Origin: Eubacteriales bacterium
GTDB lineage: Bacteria; Bacillota; Clostridia; Oscillospirales; CAG-382
Direction of reading: 5' to 3'
NCBI GenBank assembly: GCA_028701715.1
Contig: JAQVQF010000124.1
Coordinates: forward strand, 1 to 6,917
Length of the DNA: 6,917 nucleotides
The translations under genes and the position numbers were made by a program. Below the pieces are notes generated by a model. It was not told the DNA's origin, searched no databases, and was given only the letters and a program-made list of their open reading frames with translations. Shown here piece by piece: positions 1 to 5,832 of this stretch (within the stretch, counting starts at the first letter, position 1; each line of letters begins with the position of its first letter).

Positions 1-666
1 ATATTAAAAGCAAACCTTGACAAAGCGTTTCTGAATTCGGCAAACGGCGTCAGCCATGACGGGGAAAATATACTCTACGCGGCCTTTCCCGACACCGACG
101 GGGTTATCGTAATATGCGGCACGGGTTCGTCCTGCTTTTATAAAAAGGGCGACATGATTCACAGGATTGGCGGCTATTCGGTTTTCGACCTCGACGGCAA
201 CGGTTATGAGATAGGCAGACGCGCCGTCGCCCACGCGTTGAAATGCGCCGACGGACGGGAAAAACGCGGCGTGCTTTGCGAAAAAATCGACGCTCTATGC
301 GGCGGAAGCTGTTTGAATGATCTTAAAAGGCTGCTCTCTCTTCCGATTAAAAAAATCGCCGCTTTCGCTCCCGCGGTGTTCGACTCAGCCGAGGAGGGCG
401 ACGTGTACGCGAATGCCATTATCGACGGCACCGCCTCGTACATAGCAGCCTGCATCGACAACGCCGCCTTAAGCTTTGACGGAATCTGCCCCGTCTGTAT
501 TGCCGGGAGTATAGGCACACACCGGATAACCCTGGAGAAAATAAAGAACAAGGTTAACGGCAAGGCCGTTATAAACGCTCTTTCCGTTGATCCGGTCATC
601 GGCGCCGTTTATAAAGCCGGGCTTATCGCGGAAACCCATTCAAAAGGAGGAAATATATTTGGATAA
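1..666 (+). CDS. BadF/BadG/BcrA/BcrD-family ATPase (N-acetylglucosamine kinase-like), 5'-truncated
   Basis: The reading frame is open from the first base to a TAA at 664-666, so the N-terminus lies outside the window; 221 residues are visible. The fragment shows the ASKHA-fold hallmarks of this family. A phosphate-binding strand GVIVICGTGSS lies at visible residues 34-44. A GGYSVFDLDGNGYEIGRRA stretch (57-75) matches the family's GGWG..LGDEGSGY.IGR region. A late AGSIG glycine motif sits at 168-172, and a C-terminal VDPVIGAVYKAG helix at 196-207. Characterised relatives phosphorylate N-acetylglucosamine or other amino sugars, or activate 2-hydroxyacyl-CoA dehydratases. Family members of about 300 residues suggest that roughly 80-100 residues are missing, including the first phosphate loop. 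The usual GDEGSGY is DLDGNGY here, so the substrate is uncertain. The stop overlaps the next gene's start by 8 bp, which indicates translational coupling. The family call is firm; sugar kinase is the likelier activity, but this is inference. Confidence 0.8.
   Translation: MLKANLDKAFLNSANGVSHDGENILYAAFPDTDGVIVICGTGSSCFYKKGDMIHRIGGYSVFDLDGNGYEIGRRAVAHALKCADGREKRGVLCEKIDALCGGSCLNDLKRLLSLPIKKIAAFAPAVFDSAEEGDVYANAIIDGTASYIAACIDNAALSFDGICPVCIAGSIGTHRITLEKIKNKVNGKAVINALSVDPVIGAVYKAGLIAETHSKGGNIFG
643..650 (+). promoter_or_regulatory. Shine-Dalgarno site that sets the TTG start of the MscS gene
   Basis: AAAGGAGG is a near-perfect anti-16S match. It sits 8 nt before TTG at 659-661 and inside the end of the upstream gene. 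This decides the channel start in favour of TTG. The in-frame ATG at 587 has no such site and would add 24 residues that overlap the upstream gene. Confidence 0.85.
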
Positions 667-1462
667 AATATGGGACATTTTAAAAGAATACGCCGTATCC
701 TACGGGATGCGAATAATCGCGTCGTTTTTGATATTGTTTATAGGTTTAAAGCTTATCAAGTTTGTCACAAAACGCGTTCATAACCGCTCTCTTGTTAAAA
801 AACTCGATCCCAGCGCGGCGGGCTTTTTAAAAAGCCTTGTTTCCATCACACTGAAGCTGCTTATTTTTATAACGGCGATCGGTGTTCTCGGAGTACCCAT
901 GACCAGCGTCATCACCATCCTCGGCACGGCGTCTTTGGCGGTCGGGCTTGCGCTTCAGGGCAGCCTTGCCAATTTTGCGGGCGGGTTTATGATACTTATG
1001 TTCAAGCCCTTTAAGGTGGGCGATTATATAGACAATCATACCGACAGCGGTACGGTCACCGATATAGGGGTTTTTTATACGACTCTCTCCACACCGGACA
1101 AAAAAACAATTACGGTGCCTAACGGTGCGCTGTCCAACGCAACGGTTATTAATTTTTCCGCTTCCGATATCCGCAGAGTCGATTTTGACATTTCGATTTC
1201 CTACGATTCGGATATCGACAAAGCAAAGGAAGTGCTTTTGCTGCTCGCCAAACAGCATGAAGCTGCGCTCGAAGAACCGGCTCCTTTTGCGGCCGTGAAC
1301 GGTCACGGGGATTCGGCGGTAAAGCTTGTTCTTCGCGTATGGAGCAAAAAGGAAAATTACTGGACCTTATATTTCGACCTTATGGAAAACATAAAGAAGG
1401 CGTTCGACAAGACGGGCATTAAAATTCCTTATAAAACCATAAACATATATAATGTCCGCTGA
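659..1462 (+). CDS. mscS: Small-conductance mechanosensitive channel, MscS family
   Basis: This predicted inner-membrane protein of 267 residues opens under membrane tension to release solutes during hypo-osmotic shock; family members form heptamers. It has the compact MscS layout. Three hydrophobic segments lie at about residues 16-38, 58-79 and 84-116. The third is the pore helix with the family signature: small-residue-rich GTASLAVGLALQGSLANFAGG followed by MILMFKPFKVGDYI (112-124). The beta domain follows, with GTVTDIGVFYTTLSTPDKKTI and VPNGALSN (131-160). The C-terminal alpha/beta vestibule ends in GIKIPYKTINIY. Length is near that of E. coli MscS (286). The TTG start is chosen because of the ideal ribosome binding site at 643-650 and gives a normal N-terminus. 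The gene overlaps the preceding BadF-family gene by 8 bp, so the two are probably co-transcribed and coupled. A long hairpin covers its stop codon and a terminator follows at 1623. Confidence 0.95.
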   Translation: MDKIWDILKEYAVSYGMRIIASFLILFIGLKLIKFVTKRVHNRSLVKKLDPSAAGFLKSLVSITLKLLIFITAIGVLGVPMTSVITILGTASLAVGLALQGSLANFAGGFMILMFKPFKVGDYIDNHTDSGTVTDIGVFYTTLSTPDKKTITVPNGALSNATVINFSASDIRRVDFDISISYDSDIDKAKEVLLLLAKQHEAALEEPAPFAAVNGHGDSAVKLVLRVWSKKENYWTLYFDLMENIKKAFDKTGIKIPYKTINIYNVR

Positions 1463-1493
1463 ATCCGGCATAATAAATACGCCGGATTCAGTG
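1457..1493 (+). other. Long hairpin overlapping the mscS stop codon
   Basis: CGCTGAATCCGGC (1457-1469) pairs with GCCGGATTCAGTG (1481-1493) over 13 bp with one G-T pair and an 11-nt loop. The TGA stop (1460-1462) lies within the 5' arm. No T-run follows on either strand, so it does not look like an intrinsic terminator. It could protect the 3' end of the mRNA, or be a fixed palindromic repeat. The structure is seen directly; its function is unknown. Confidence 0.7.
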
Positions 1494-1598
1494 AGACATT
1501 AAGAAATGCTGTAAATTCATAAAAACTTCAGTTTTTATGAATTTATGCGGCATACGCCGCATGAACAAACCGTTATACGGTTTGTTCAGCAGACATTA
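1494..1598. repeat. Compact three-hairpin palindrome cluster flanked by 8-bp direct repeats
   Basis: Three perfect inverted repeats abut with no spacer. The first is TAAATTCATAAAAAC/GTTTTTATGAATTTA (1512-1526/1531-1545), 15 bp with loop TTCA. The second is ATGCGGC/GCCGCAT (1545-1551/1556-1562), loop ATAC. The third is TGAACAAACCGT/ACGGTTTGTTCA (1562-1573/1577-1588), loop TAT. Short outer arms TGCTG (1507-1511) and CAGCA (1587-1591) can close them into a four-way-junction shape, with slight competition for bases against the third hairpin. AGACATTA occurs at 1494-1501 and again at 1591-1598, like a target-site duplication. The block contains no T-run terminator and no coding frame. It could be a non-autonomous mobile or REP-like intergenic element, or a structured RNA segment in the mscS 3' UTR. 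The pairing is certain; the class is inference. Confidence 0.6.
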
Positions 1599-1614
1599 TA
1601 TAAAAAAGGTTAAC

Positions 1615-1653
1615 AAAAAACAGAGCGGGGCAAATACCCCGCTCGATTTTTTT
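1615..1653. terminator. Bidirectional intrinsic terminator between convergent units
   Basis: GAGCGGGG (1623-1630) pairs with CCCCGCTC (1637-1644) around the loop CAAATA, an 8-bp GC-rich stem. On the + strand the stem is followed by GA and seven T (1647-1653), ending the BadF-family/mscS operon. On the - strand the A-run 1615-1620 gives TTTTTT just after the stem, ending the glucosaminidase transcript about 50-80 bp past its stop. The rest of 1654-1695 shows nothing recognisable. Confidence 0.9.
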
Positions 1654-1695
1654 GTTCCGTAAACCGCTTGTATCTTTCATGTCTATGTCGCCCGG

Positions 1696-3462
1696 TTAAT
1701 TTGAAATACCCAATATGTTAAGCCTTACCGTAATGTAATCCATGACGCAGGGCGTCGAATTGCCGGTTATACAAGCCGCTTTGTACGCCACGCCTGTCAG
1801 CGGCGTTAAGCTGAGTATATGAAGCCTCAACGATATATAATCAAGAGCCGATATAACGCCGTCGCAATTGATGTCACCGGCGATAAGCAGTGTCTTTGTG
1901 ACATATACTTTACCGCACCAAGTAAATTTAAGAACGCAACCGTTTGCAAGGTTTGAATCGCCGGTAATTTTTACGCCCGATTTGTTATATACCTCTATGT
2001 CGGCATATTTAAGTGCGTTTTGCAGGTTTGAAACCGTCCTGCCCAAAGAAATTCCCGTGATATAGCCGTCTTTTTCGGTCAGCGGAAGTCCGCTTGTGGC
2101 AAGGAAACCTCCGAGTACATTTATATATGCTCCTCCGCTGTATCCTTCGATAACCTTACCGGATTCACTGTAGCCGACGCAGTAATACCATCCGTTATCG
2201 GGTTCGCCTATAAGCAACACATTGGTGCCGACTGCGAAGGTTCCCACAAGGGGATATGAAGCCGCGGGCCCCGTTCTTTGGTTAAGGCGTCCGGTTGTTA
2301 CGCCTATTTGATAGGATGTCGCAATAAAAGGGTCGGTATCTTCGCCGGGATCTGTGTCACCGGGATCAGGATCTACGGGTGTGTCGCCGTTAAACGTTCC
2401 GGTTATGCTTACATAGGAGCCGTATGAATATCCGGTTATCCAGTTGTTGTTCAGCCCGCGGCCGCAGACAAGATACCAGCCGCCGGAAACGGCGTCGCCG
2501 AAAACAATCAATGCCGTGCCTTCCGCAAAGGAACCTAAAACCGTAGTGTAACCTCCGTCGCTGGAGGGCACCGAACGGCAGTTTATCATTCCTGTGGTTA
2601 TACCCGTGTATAAAATCACACCGGATTGGTGTACATATACGACCGCATTGTCGGTCTTTGAGCCGGCTTTTACGGTTATAACCGTTCTGCCTGTCGATAA
2701 TCCCTGTATCACGCCGGATTGGCTGACGGTTGCAACCGATGTGTCGGAGGACGTGAAGCTGAAGGAATAACCGGTGGCTGTCGACGGAGTAACCGCGGGA
2801 TATACCGTTATGCTTTTTCCCGCTTCAAGACGCAGCTCGTCTACGCCTATATCGACAGAGTCGATTGTACCGTCATCCGGTATATTTATATCATAATTAT
2901 AAAGCTCGTATTTTTCTATGTAATAAATAAGAGTTTCGGTATAACCGGGATCGCCGCAATAGCCGTCCTCCACCACATACCTTGCGGCAAGCCTGTAATC
3001 GGTAAGCCCGCGCAGATTGGCATATCTGTCATTTGTATTGAACAGCTTGCTGTGATCGCTAACGCTTTCCGCCCACGAGGAATAAACACGGAAAAAGTTT
3101 TCAGTATATGTTTTATACAACGCCGTGCCGATGATAGCCTCGGCTTCCTCAAAATCAGTGTATATTGCTCCGGTTTTCGTACAATAAACCCTGCCTTTCC
3201 AGGAGGAATATGCCTTCATCCCGAAAAGGTTGTTTGTTTTAACCGCAATATTTGAGGTGCCGAACCCGCTTTCATGCATCGCCTGCGCCATGGTCAGCGA
3301 AGCCAATATACCGTTTTGACGCATGTCCTCCGTTGCCATGGGACCGATAATGGAGATGAAATAATCCACCTGTTCGAGCGTCGCGGCGCTTGCTCCGACG
3401 GTAAACAGGGGAATTATCATAAATATTCCCAGCAATATTGAAATTATCCTTATGTATCGCAT
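1696..3462 (-). CDS. Secreted GH73 endo-beta-N-acetylglucosaminidase with Big2, two SH3-like domains and a dockerin-like C-terminus
   Basis: This 588-residue predicted exported peptidoglycan hydrolase should cleave the glycan strand after N-acetylglucosamine, for cell separation or wall turnover. In order, it carries a signal peptide (1-26, cleavage likely after ASA); a GH73 domain (about 30-187) with the catalytic-Glu motif AMHESGFGTS (E64), NNLFGMKA (77-84), the SWAESVSDH segment and DPGYTETLIYYI near the end; and a Big2 Ig-like domain (about 203-278). Two SH3-like wall-binding domains follow (about 287-356 and 386-451), joined by a Pro/Asp-rich linker (360-378). Then come a small beta module of the kind that precedes dockerins (about 463-527) and a dockerin-like pair (529-586). 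The first dockerin loop, GDINCDGVISALDYI, is intact; the second, CITGNSTPCVMDYI, is degenerate. The ATG start is preferred because GGGAG lies 8 nt upstream; an in-frame TTG at 3477 overlaps that site. The gene has its own promoter. Confidence 0.93.
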   Translation of the reverse strand: MRYIRIISILLGIFMIIPLFTVGASAATLEQVDYFISIIGPMATEDMRQNGILASLTMAQAMHESGFGTSNIAVKTNNLFGMKAYSSWKGRVYCTKTGAIYTDFEEAEAIIGTALYKTYTENFFRVYSSWAESVSDHSKLFNTNDRYANLRGLTDYRLAARYVVEDGYCGDPGYTETLIYYIEKYELYNYDINIPDDGTIDSVDIGVDELRLEAGKSITVYPAVTPSTATGYSFSFTSSDTSVATVSQSGVIQGLSTGRTVITVKAGSKTDNAVVYVHQSGVILYTGITTGMINCRSVPSSDGGYTTVLGSFAEGTALIVFGDAVSGGWYLVCGRGLNNNWITGYSYGSYVSITGTFNGDTPVDPDPGDTDPGEDTDPFIATSYQIGVTTGRLNQRTGPAASYPLVGTFAVGTNVLLIGEPDNGWYYCVGYSESGKVIEGYSGGAYINVLGGFLATSGLPLTEKDGYITGISLGRTVSNLQNALKYADIEVYNKSGVKITGDSNLANGCVLKFTWCGKVYVTKTLLIAGDINCDGVISALDYISLRLHILSLTPLTGVAYKAACITGNSTPCVMDYITVRLNILGISN

Positions 3463-3470
3463 TCTTATTG

Positions 3471-3475
3471 CTCCC
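3471..3475 (-). promoter_or_regulatory. Shine-Dalgarno site of the glucosaminidase gene
   Basis: GGGAG on the - strand is 8 nt before ATG at 3462-3460. It supports that ATG over the TTG at 3477, which would place the ribosome binding site inside the coding region. Confidence 0.7.
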
Positions 3476-3491
3476 AATTTATTATATTATT

Positions 3492-3520
3492 ATTGTATAC
3501 TAATATTTTCCTTGAGTCAA
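3492..3520 (-). promoter_or_regulatory. Sigma-A-type promoter for the glucosaminidase gene
   Basis: On the - strand, TTGACT (3520-3515) and TACAAT (3497-3492) are separated by exactly 17 bp, near the sigma-70/sigma-A consensus. It lies 15 bp past the recN stop and about 30 bp before the ATG at 3462. The -35 lies in a small palindrome, TTGACTCAA. The surroundings are AT-rich. No hairpin terminator for recN is visible between the two genes. Confidence 0.85.
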
Positions 3521-3534
3521 CCGTTTTTTAAAAT

Positions 3535-5205
3535 TTAATTATTGCTTTTCAATTCGGCGGCTCTGACAAGCGCTTCCCTTGACGCCGCTCTCACCGCTTC
3601 GGTGACCTGTATGCCGCCCATGATACGCGCTATTTCGTTTATTCTTTCCTCAAAGCTCAGCTCCTTTACCGATGTGTATGTTCTTCCTCCGTCTTCTGCT
3701 TTGGATACCGAAAGATGCGTATCCGCAAGACAGGCGATCTGCGGCGAATGAGTCACACAGAGTATCTGAATGCCGGGTTCGGTTAGCTTTTTCAGCTTCA
3801 GCCCGATCCTTTCGCTTGTTTTACCGGATATTCCGGTATCTATTTCGTCGAACACAACGGTTGTAACCCCGTCTATTTCGGCAAAAGCCGATTTAACCGA
3901 AAGCATTATTCGCGAAAGCTCGCCTCCCGATGCTATCCGGGCTATGGATCTCGGCTCTTCTCCCGCGTTTGCCGATATTAAAAATTCCGCCGTGTCGGTG
4001 CCGGTCGGCGTGAAAGGTGTACGGCCGAACTCGGTAGCGAACGTAACAGAGGGCATGTCGAGCTGCGATAGGTTGGCTTCGATTTCCTTTTCAAGCTTTA
4101 ACGCCGCGCTCTTTCTTTTAATCGACAGCGTGTCGGCGAGTGCTTGCAGCAGCTTTGCCTTATCCGTAAGCTCGTTTTTTCGGTCTTCGAGTATCTCGTC
4201 GCTTGTGACCAGCTCCTCTTTTTCCTTTTTCAACGCCTTTAGCTTTTCTGAAAGCCCTGCCTCGTCAGTACGGTATTTGCGCTTTAAGCGTGAAATCAAC
4301 GCCAGTCTTTCCTCTATTTCGTCTATCCTTTTTTCGGGCGAATCACAATCTATGCTGATATCCGATTTTAAAGAGTCGACGATATCCCTCATCTCATAGG
4401 AACAGGATTCAAGCCGTTTCACATAATCGGAAATCCCGGAAAGCACGCCTTCCAAGCGGTTTAAGGCTTCCTGTGCCTTATACAGCCCCATTAGAGCGGA
4501 ATCACGCCCGTCCAGCGAATCGAGAGCCGTCTTGACATTGTCAAGTATTTTTTCGTAATTTACAAGCACCGACTTTTCCGATTCGAGCCCTTCCTCCTCT
4601 CCTTCGATAATATTTGCTCCGTCAAGCTCGTTAATTTGAAATTCGAGCACGTCCAGCCTTATCAGCTTGTCTTCGTTAATTTTACCGAGTCGCTTTACCT
4701 CATCCTCCAAGGCGATATAAGCGGCGTATGAAGCGGCATATGCTTCAAGCTCCCGTTCATGTCCGGCGTAAGCGTCAAGCAAATTCAGATGCGATGACGG
4801 ATCCGAAAGGGCTTGGGTATCCTGCTGTCCGTGGATGTTAACCAGTCTGGATACAATACCCTTTAATTTTGATACGGAAATTGTTCTTCCTCCCGCTTTG
4901 CAAACGCTGCGTCCGTCCGCGGTTATCCTGCGGTAGACCGTGACGGTTTGGTCGTTATCGGCAAGCTCCGCGTCTTCCCCCAAGGACACGCCGCGTAAAT
5001 CGAAAATCCCTTCCACGCAGGCGAAATCCTCGCCGGTGCGAATAAGGCTTCTGTCGCCTCTGGAACCGCAAAGCAACGCAAGGCTGTCGATTATAATGCT
5101 TTTACCGCCGCCTGTTTCGCCCGTCAGCACCGTAAAGCCCGCGTTTATATCAATATTCAATTTTTTTATAAGTGCCACGTTTTCGATATAAAGCGATAAA
5201 AGCAT
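3535..5205 (-). CDS. recN: DNA repair protein RecN (SMC-like ATPase)
   Basis: RecN is a cytoplasmic SMC-like ATPase that binds and holds DNA ends in double-strand break repair. The 556-residue product has the normal family length and every hallmark. The N-terminus LYIENVALIKKLNIDI is typical, with Walker A GETGGGKS at about 29-36. NIHGQQDTQ matches the family's D/NIHGQ.. segment. A long charged central region consistent with a coiled coil follows, then the ABC signature ARIASGGELSRIML (about 422-435), Walker B FDEIDTGISG (about 452-461) and the switch histidine in CVTHSPQIA. Walker A has Gly where most RecN proteins have Ala (GETGAGKS), which still fits GxxGxGKS. ATG 5205 is chosen by fit to the family N-terminus; ATG 5217 and TTG 5235 are in frame, and none has a strong ribosome binding site. 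It lies about 80 bp after argR, the usual Firmicute arrangement. No LexA-type box was found upstream. Confidence 0.97.
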   Translation of the reverse strand: MLLSLYIENVALIKKLNIDINAGFTVLTGETGGGKSIIIDSLALLCGSRGDRSLIRTGEDFACVEGIFDLRGVSLGEDAELADNDQTVTVYRRITADGRSVCKAGGRTISVSKLKGIVSRLVNIHGQQDTQALSDPSSHLNLLDAYAGHERELEAYAASYAAYIALEDEVKRLGKINEDKLIRLDVLEFQINELDGANIIEGEEEGLESEKSVLVNYEKILDNVKTALDSLDGRDSALMGLYKAQEALNRLEGVLSGISDYVKRLESCSYEMRDIVDSLKSDISIDCDSPEKRIDEIEERLALISRLKRKYRTDEAGLSEKLKALKKEKEELVTSDEILEDRKNELTDKAKLLQALADTLSIKRKSAALKLEKEIEANLSQLDMPSVTFATEFGRTPFTPTGTDTAEFLISANAGEEPRSIARIASGGELSRIMLSVKSAFAEIDGVTTVVFDEIDTGISGKTSERIGLKLKKLTEPGIQILCVTHSPQIACLADTHLSVSKAEDGGRTYTSVKELSFEERINEIARIMGGIQVTEAVRAASREALVRAAELKSNN

Positions 5206-5287
5206 ATCGGTACCCATACGGAAAAGCGATAACAACGCATACCGGCGGTGACCGATTTTCCGATAATTTTAATTTAATAATATAATT

Positions 5288-5746
5288 TTATTTTATAGTG
5301 TTTTGAATATACCCCTGTACCGCCTCGGCGGATTCCGGTGTTTTTGTGATAATAATCAGGGTGTCGTCCCCGGCGACCGAACCTACCACGCCGGTAATGC
5401 GGAGTGAATCGATCGCCGCGCCCGCGGCGCTGCCCATGCCCGTGTAGACATTCACGACGACTATGTTCATGGCGGTATCCACCGACTTGACCGCTTCCTT
5501 CAATATCGTGGAAAATCTGTTTCGCAGCAGCACGTCCGAAGCGACCGGCTGATAAATATATTTGTATCTTCCGTTGCCTGCGGAGCCCTTTACGATTTTC
5601 AACTCTCTCATATCGCGTGAAACGGTTGCCTGTGTCGCCGTAAAACCGTTTTCCGTGAGCTTGCTTCTCAGTTCCTCCTGAGTATCGATGTCATAGGTGG
5701 CAATAAGTCTGAGTATTTCGGTTTGTCTTTTGCTCTTCATACGCAT
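5288..5746 (-). CDS. argR: Arginine repressor ArgR/AhrC
   Basis: This is an arginine-responsive hexameric transcription regulator of arginine biosynthesis and catabolism genes. The 152-residue protein has the N-terminal winged helix (about 3-65), with the recognition segment TQATVSRDMRELKIVK (38-53). The C-terminal oligomerisation and arginine-binding domain (about 78-150) contains GSAAGAAIDSL and GSVAGDDTLIII; the GDD at 126-128 corresponds to the family's arginine-contacting Asp pair. Length is normal (about 150). The chosen ATG at 5746 has AAAGGA (5758-5753) 6 nt upstream; ATG 5752 overlaps that site, and ATG 5740 (MKSKRQ) is also possible. It sits between nadK (86 bp gap) and recN (about 80 bp gap), as in the classical Bacillus/Clostridium cluster. 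An inverted repeat in the upstream gap may be an autoregulatory site. Confidence 0.97.
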   Translation of the reverse strand: MRMKSKRQTEILRLIATYDIDTQEELRSKLTENGFTATQATVSRDMRELKIVKGSAGNGRYKYIYQPVASDVLLRNRFSTILKEAVKSVDTAMNIVVVNVYTGMGSAAGAAIDSLRITGVVGSVAGDDTLIIITKTPESAEAVQGYIQNTIK

Positions 5747-5752
5747 GACCAT

Positions 5753-5758
5753 TCCTTT
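5753..5758 (-). promoter_or_regulatory. Shine-Dalgarno site of argR
   Basis: AAAGGA on the - strand is 6 nt before ATG 5746 and 12 nt before ATG 5740, and it abuts ATG 5752. The spacing favours the 5746 start. Confidence 0.65.
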
Positions 5759-5780
5759 CGTGATTTAAGGTTTGGATTGG

Positions 5781-5811
5781 ATTGTATGGTTAAATACAAT
5801 GCTTATCTCAA
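5781..5811 (-). promoter_or_regulatory. Candidate argR promoter with overlapping inverted-repeat operator
   Basis: In the 86-bp nadK–argR gap, ATTGTAT and ATACAAT form a perfect 7-bp inverted repeat around a 6-nt centre (5781-5800). On the - strand its downstream arm contains a -10-like TACAAT (5786-5781), with a -35-like TTGAGA at 5811-5806. The 19-bp spacer is longer than the preferred 17. The layout would suit an autoregulated argR promoter, but the repeat does not match the TGAAT/ATTCA half-sites of known ARG boxes. It might instead be a weak RNA hairpin. Confidence is low. Confidence 0.35.
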
Positions 5812-5832
5812 ATCGCCCGTTCTTCGGAATTT

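Noticed and set aside
587..658. ATG 587 as the start of the MscS gene
   Set aside because: It would add 24 hydrophilic residues atypical of MscS and overlap the upstream gene by 80 bp. The ideal AAAGGAGG is placed for TTG 659 instead.
204..1306. Minus-strand open frames opposite the BadF-family and MscS genes
   Set aside because: Both + strand genes have convincing family motifs in frame; the antisense frames have none and lack ribosome binding sites.
1515..1542. ATTCATA and TATGAAT in the first hairpin as an ARG box for ArgR
   Set aside because: The half-sites are in the reverse order (ATTCATA first) and too far apart for the TGAAT-N4-ATTCA arrangement, and the site is downstream of mscS rather than in a promoter.
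1507..1591. Cloverleaf-like three-hairpin block as a tRNA or tRNA-like gene
   Set aside because: There is no T-arm GTTCGAATC-like sequence, no 7-nt anticodon loop (loops are only 3-4 nt), and stems of 12-15 bp are too long.
2719..3255. 178-codon open frame on the + strand antisense to the glucosaminidase
   Set aside because: The opposite strand encodes a clear signal peptide–GH73–Big2 protein, and this frame shows no domain or start signal.
3463..3477. TTG 3477 as the glucosaminidase start
   Set aside because: The only ribosome binding site (GGGAG) lies within this extension, and the ATG at 3462 gives a standard signal peptide.
3770..4399. 209-codon open frame on the + strand, serine-rich
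   Set aside because: It lies entirely antisense to recN, has no ribosome binding site or recognisable domain, and its serine-rich composition is what the complementary strand of recN would give.
5206..5235. TTG 5235 or ATG 5217 as the RecN start
   Set aside because: Neither has a good ribosome binding site. RecN proteins typically begin at the LxIxNxALI segment, which ATG 5205 provides. ATG 5217 cannot be fully excluded.
5206..5287. SOS (LexA) box or terminator between argR and recN
   Set aside because: No GAAC-N4-GTTC-type palindrome is present. CGGAAAA/TTTTCCG (5219-5225/5256-5262) is a 7-bp inverted repeat with a 30-nt loop and no T-run, too weak to call.
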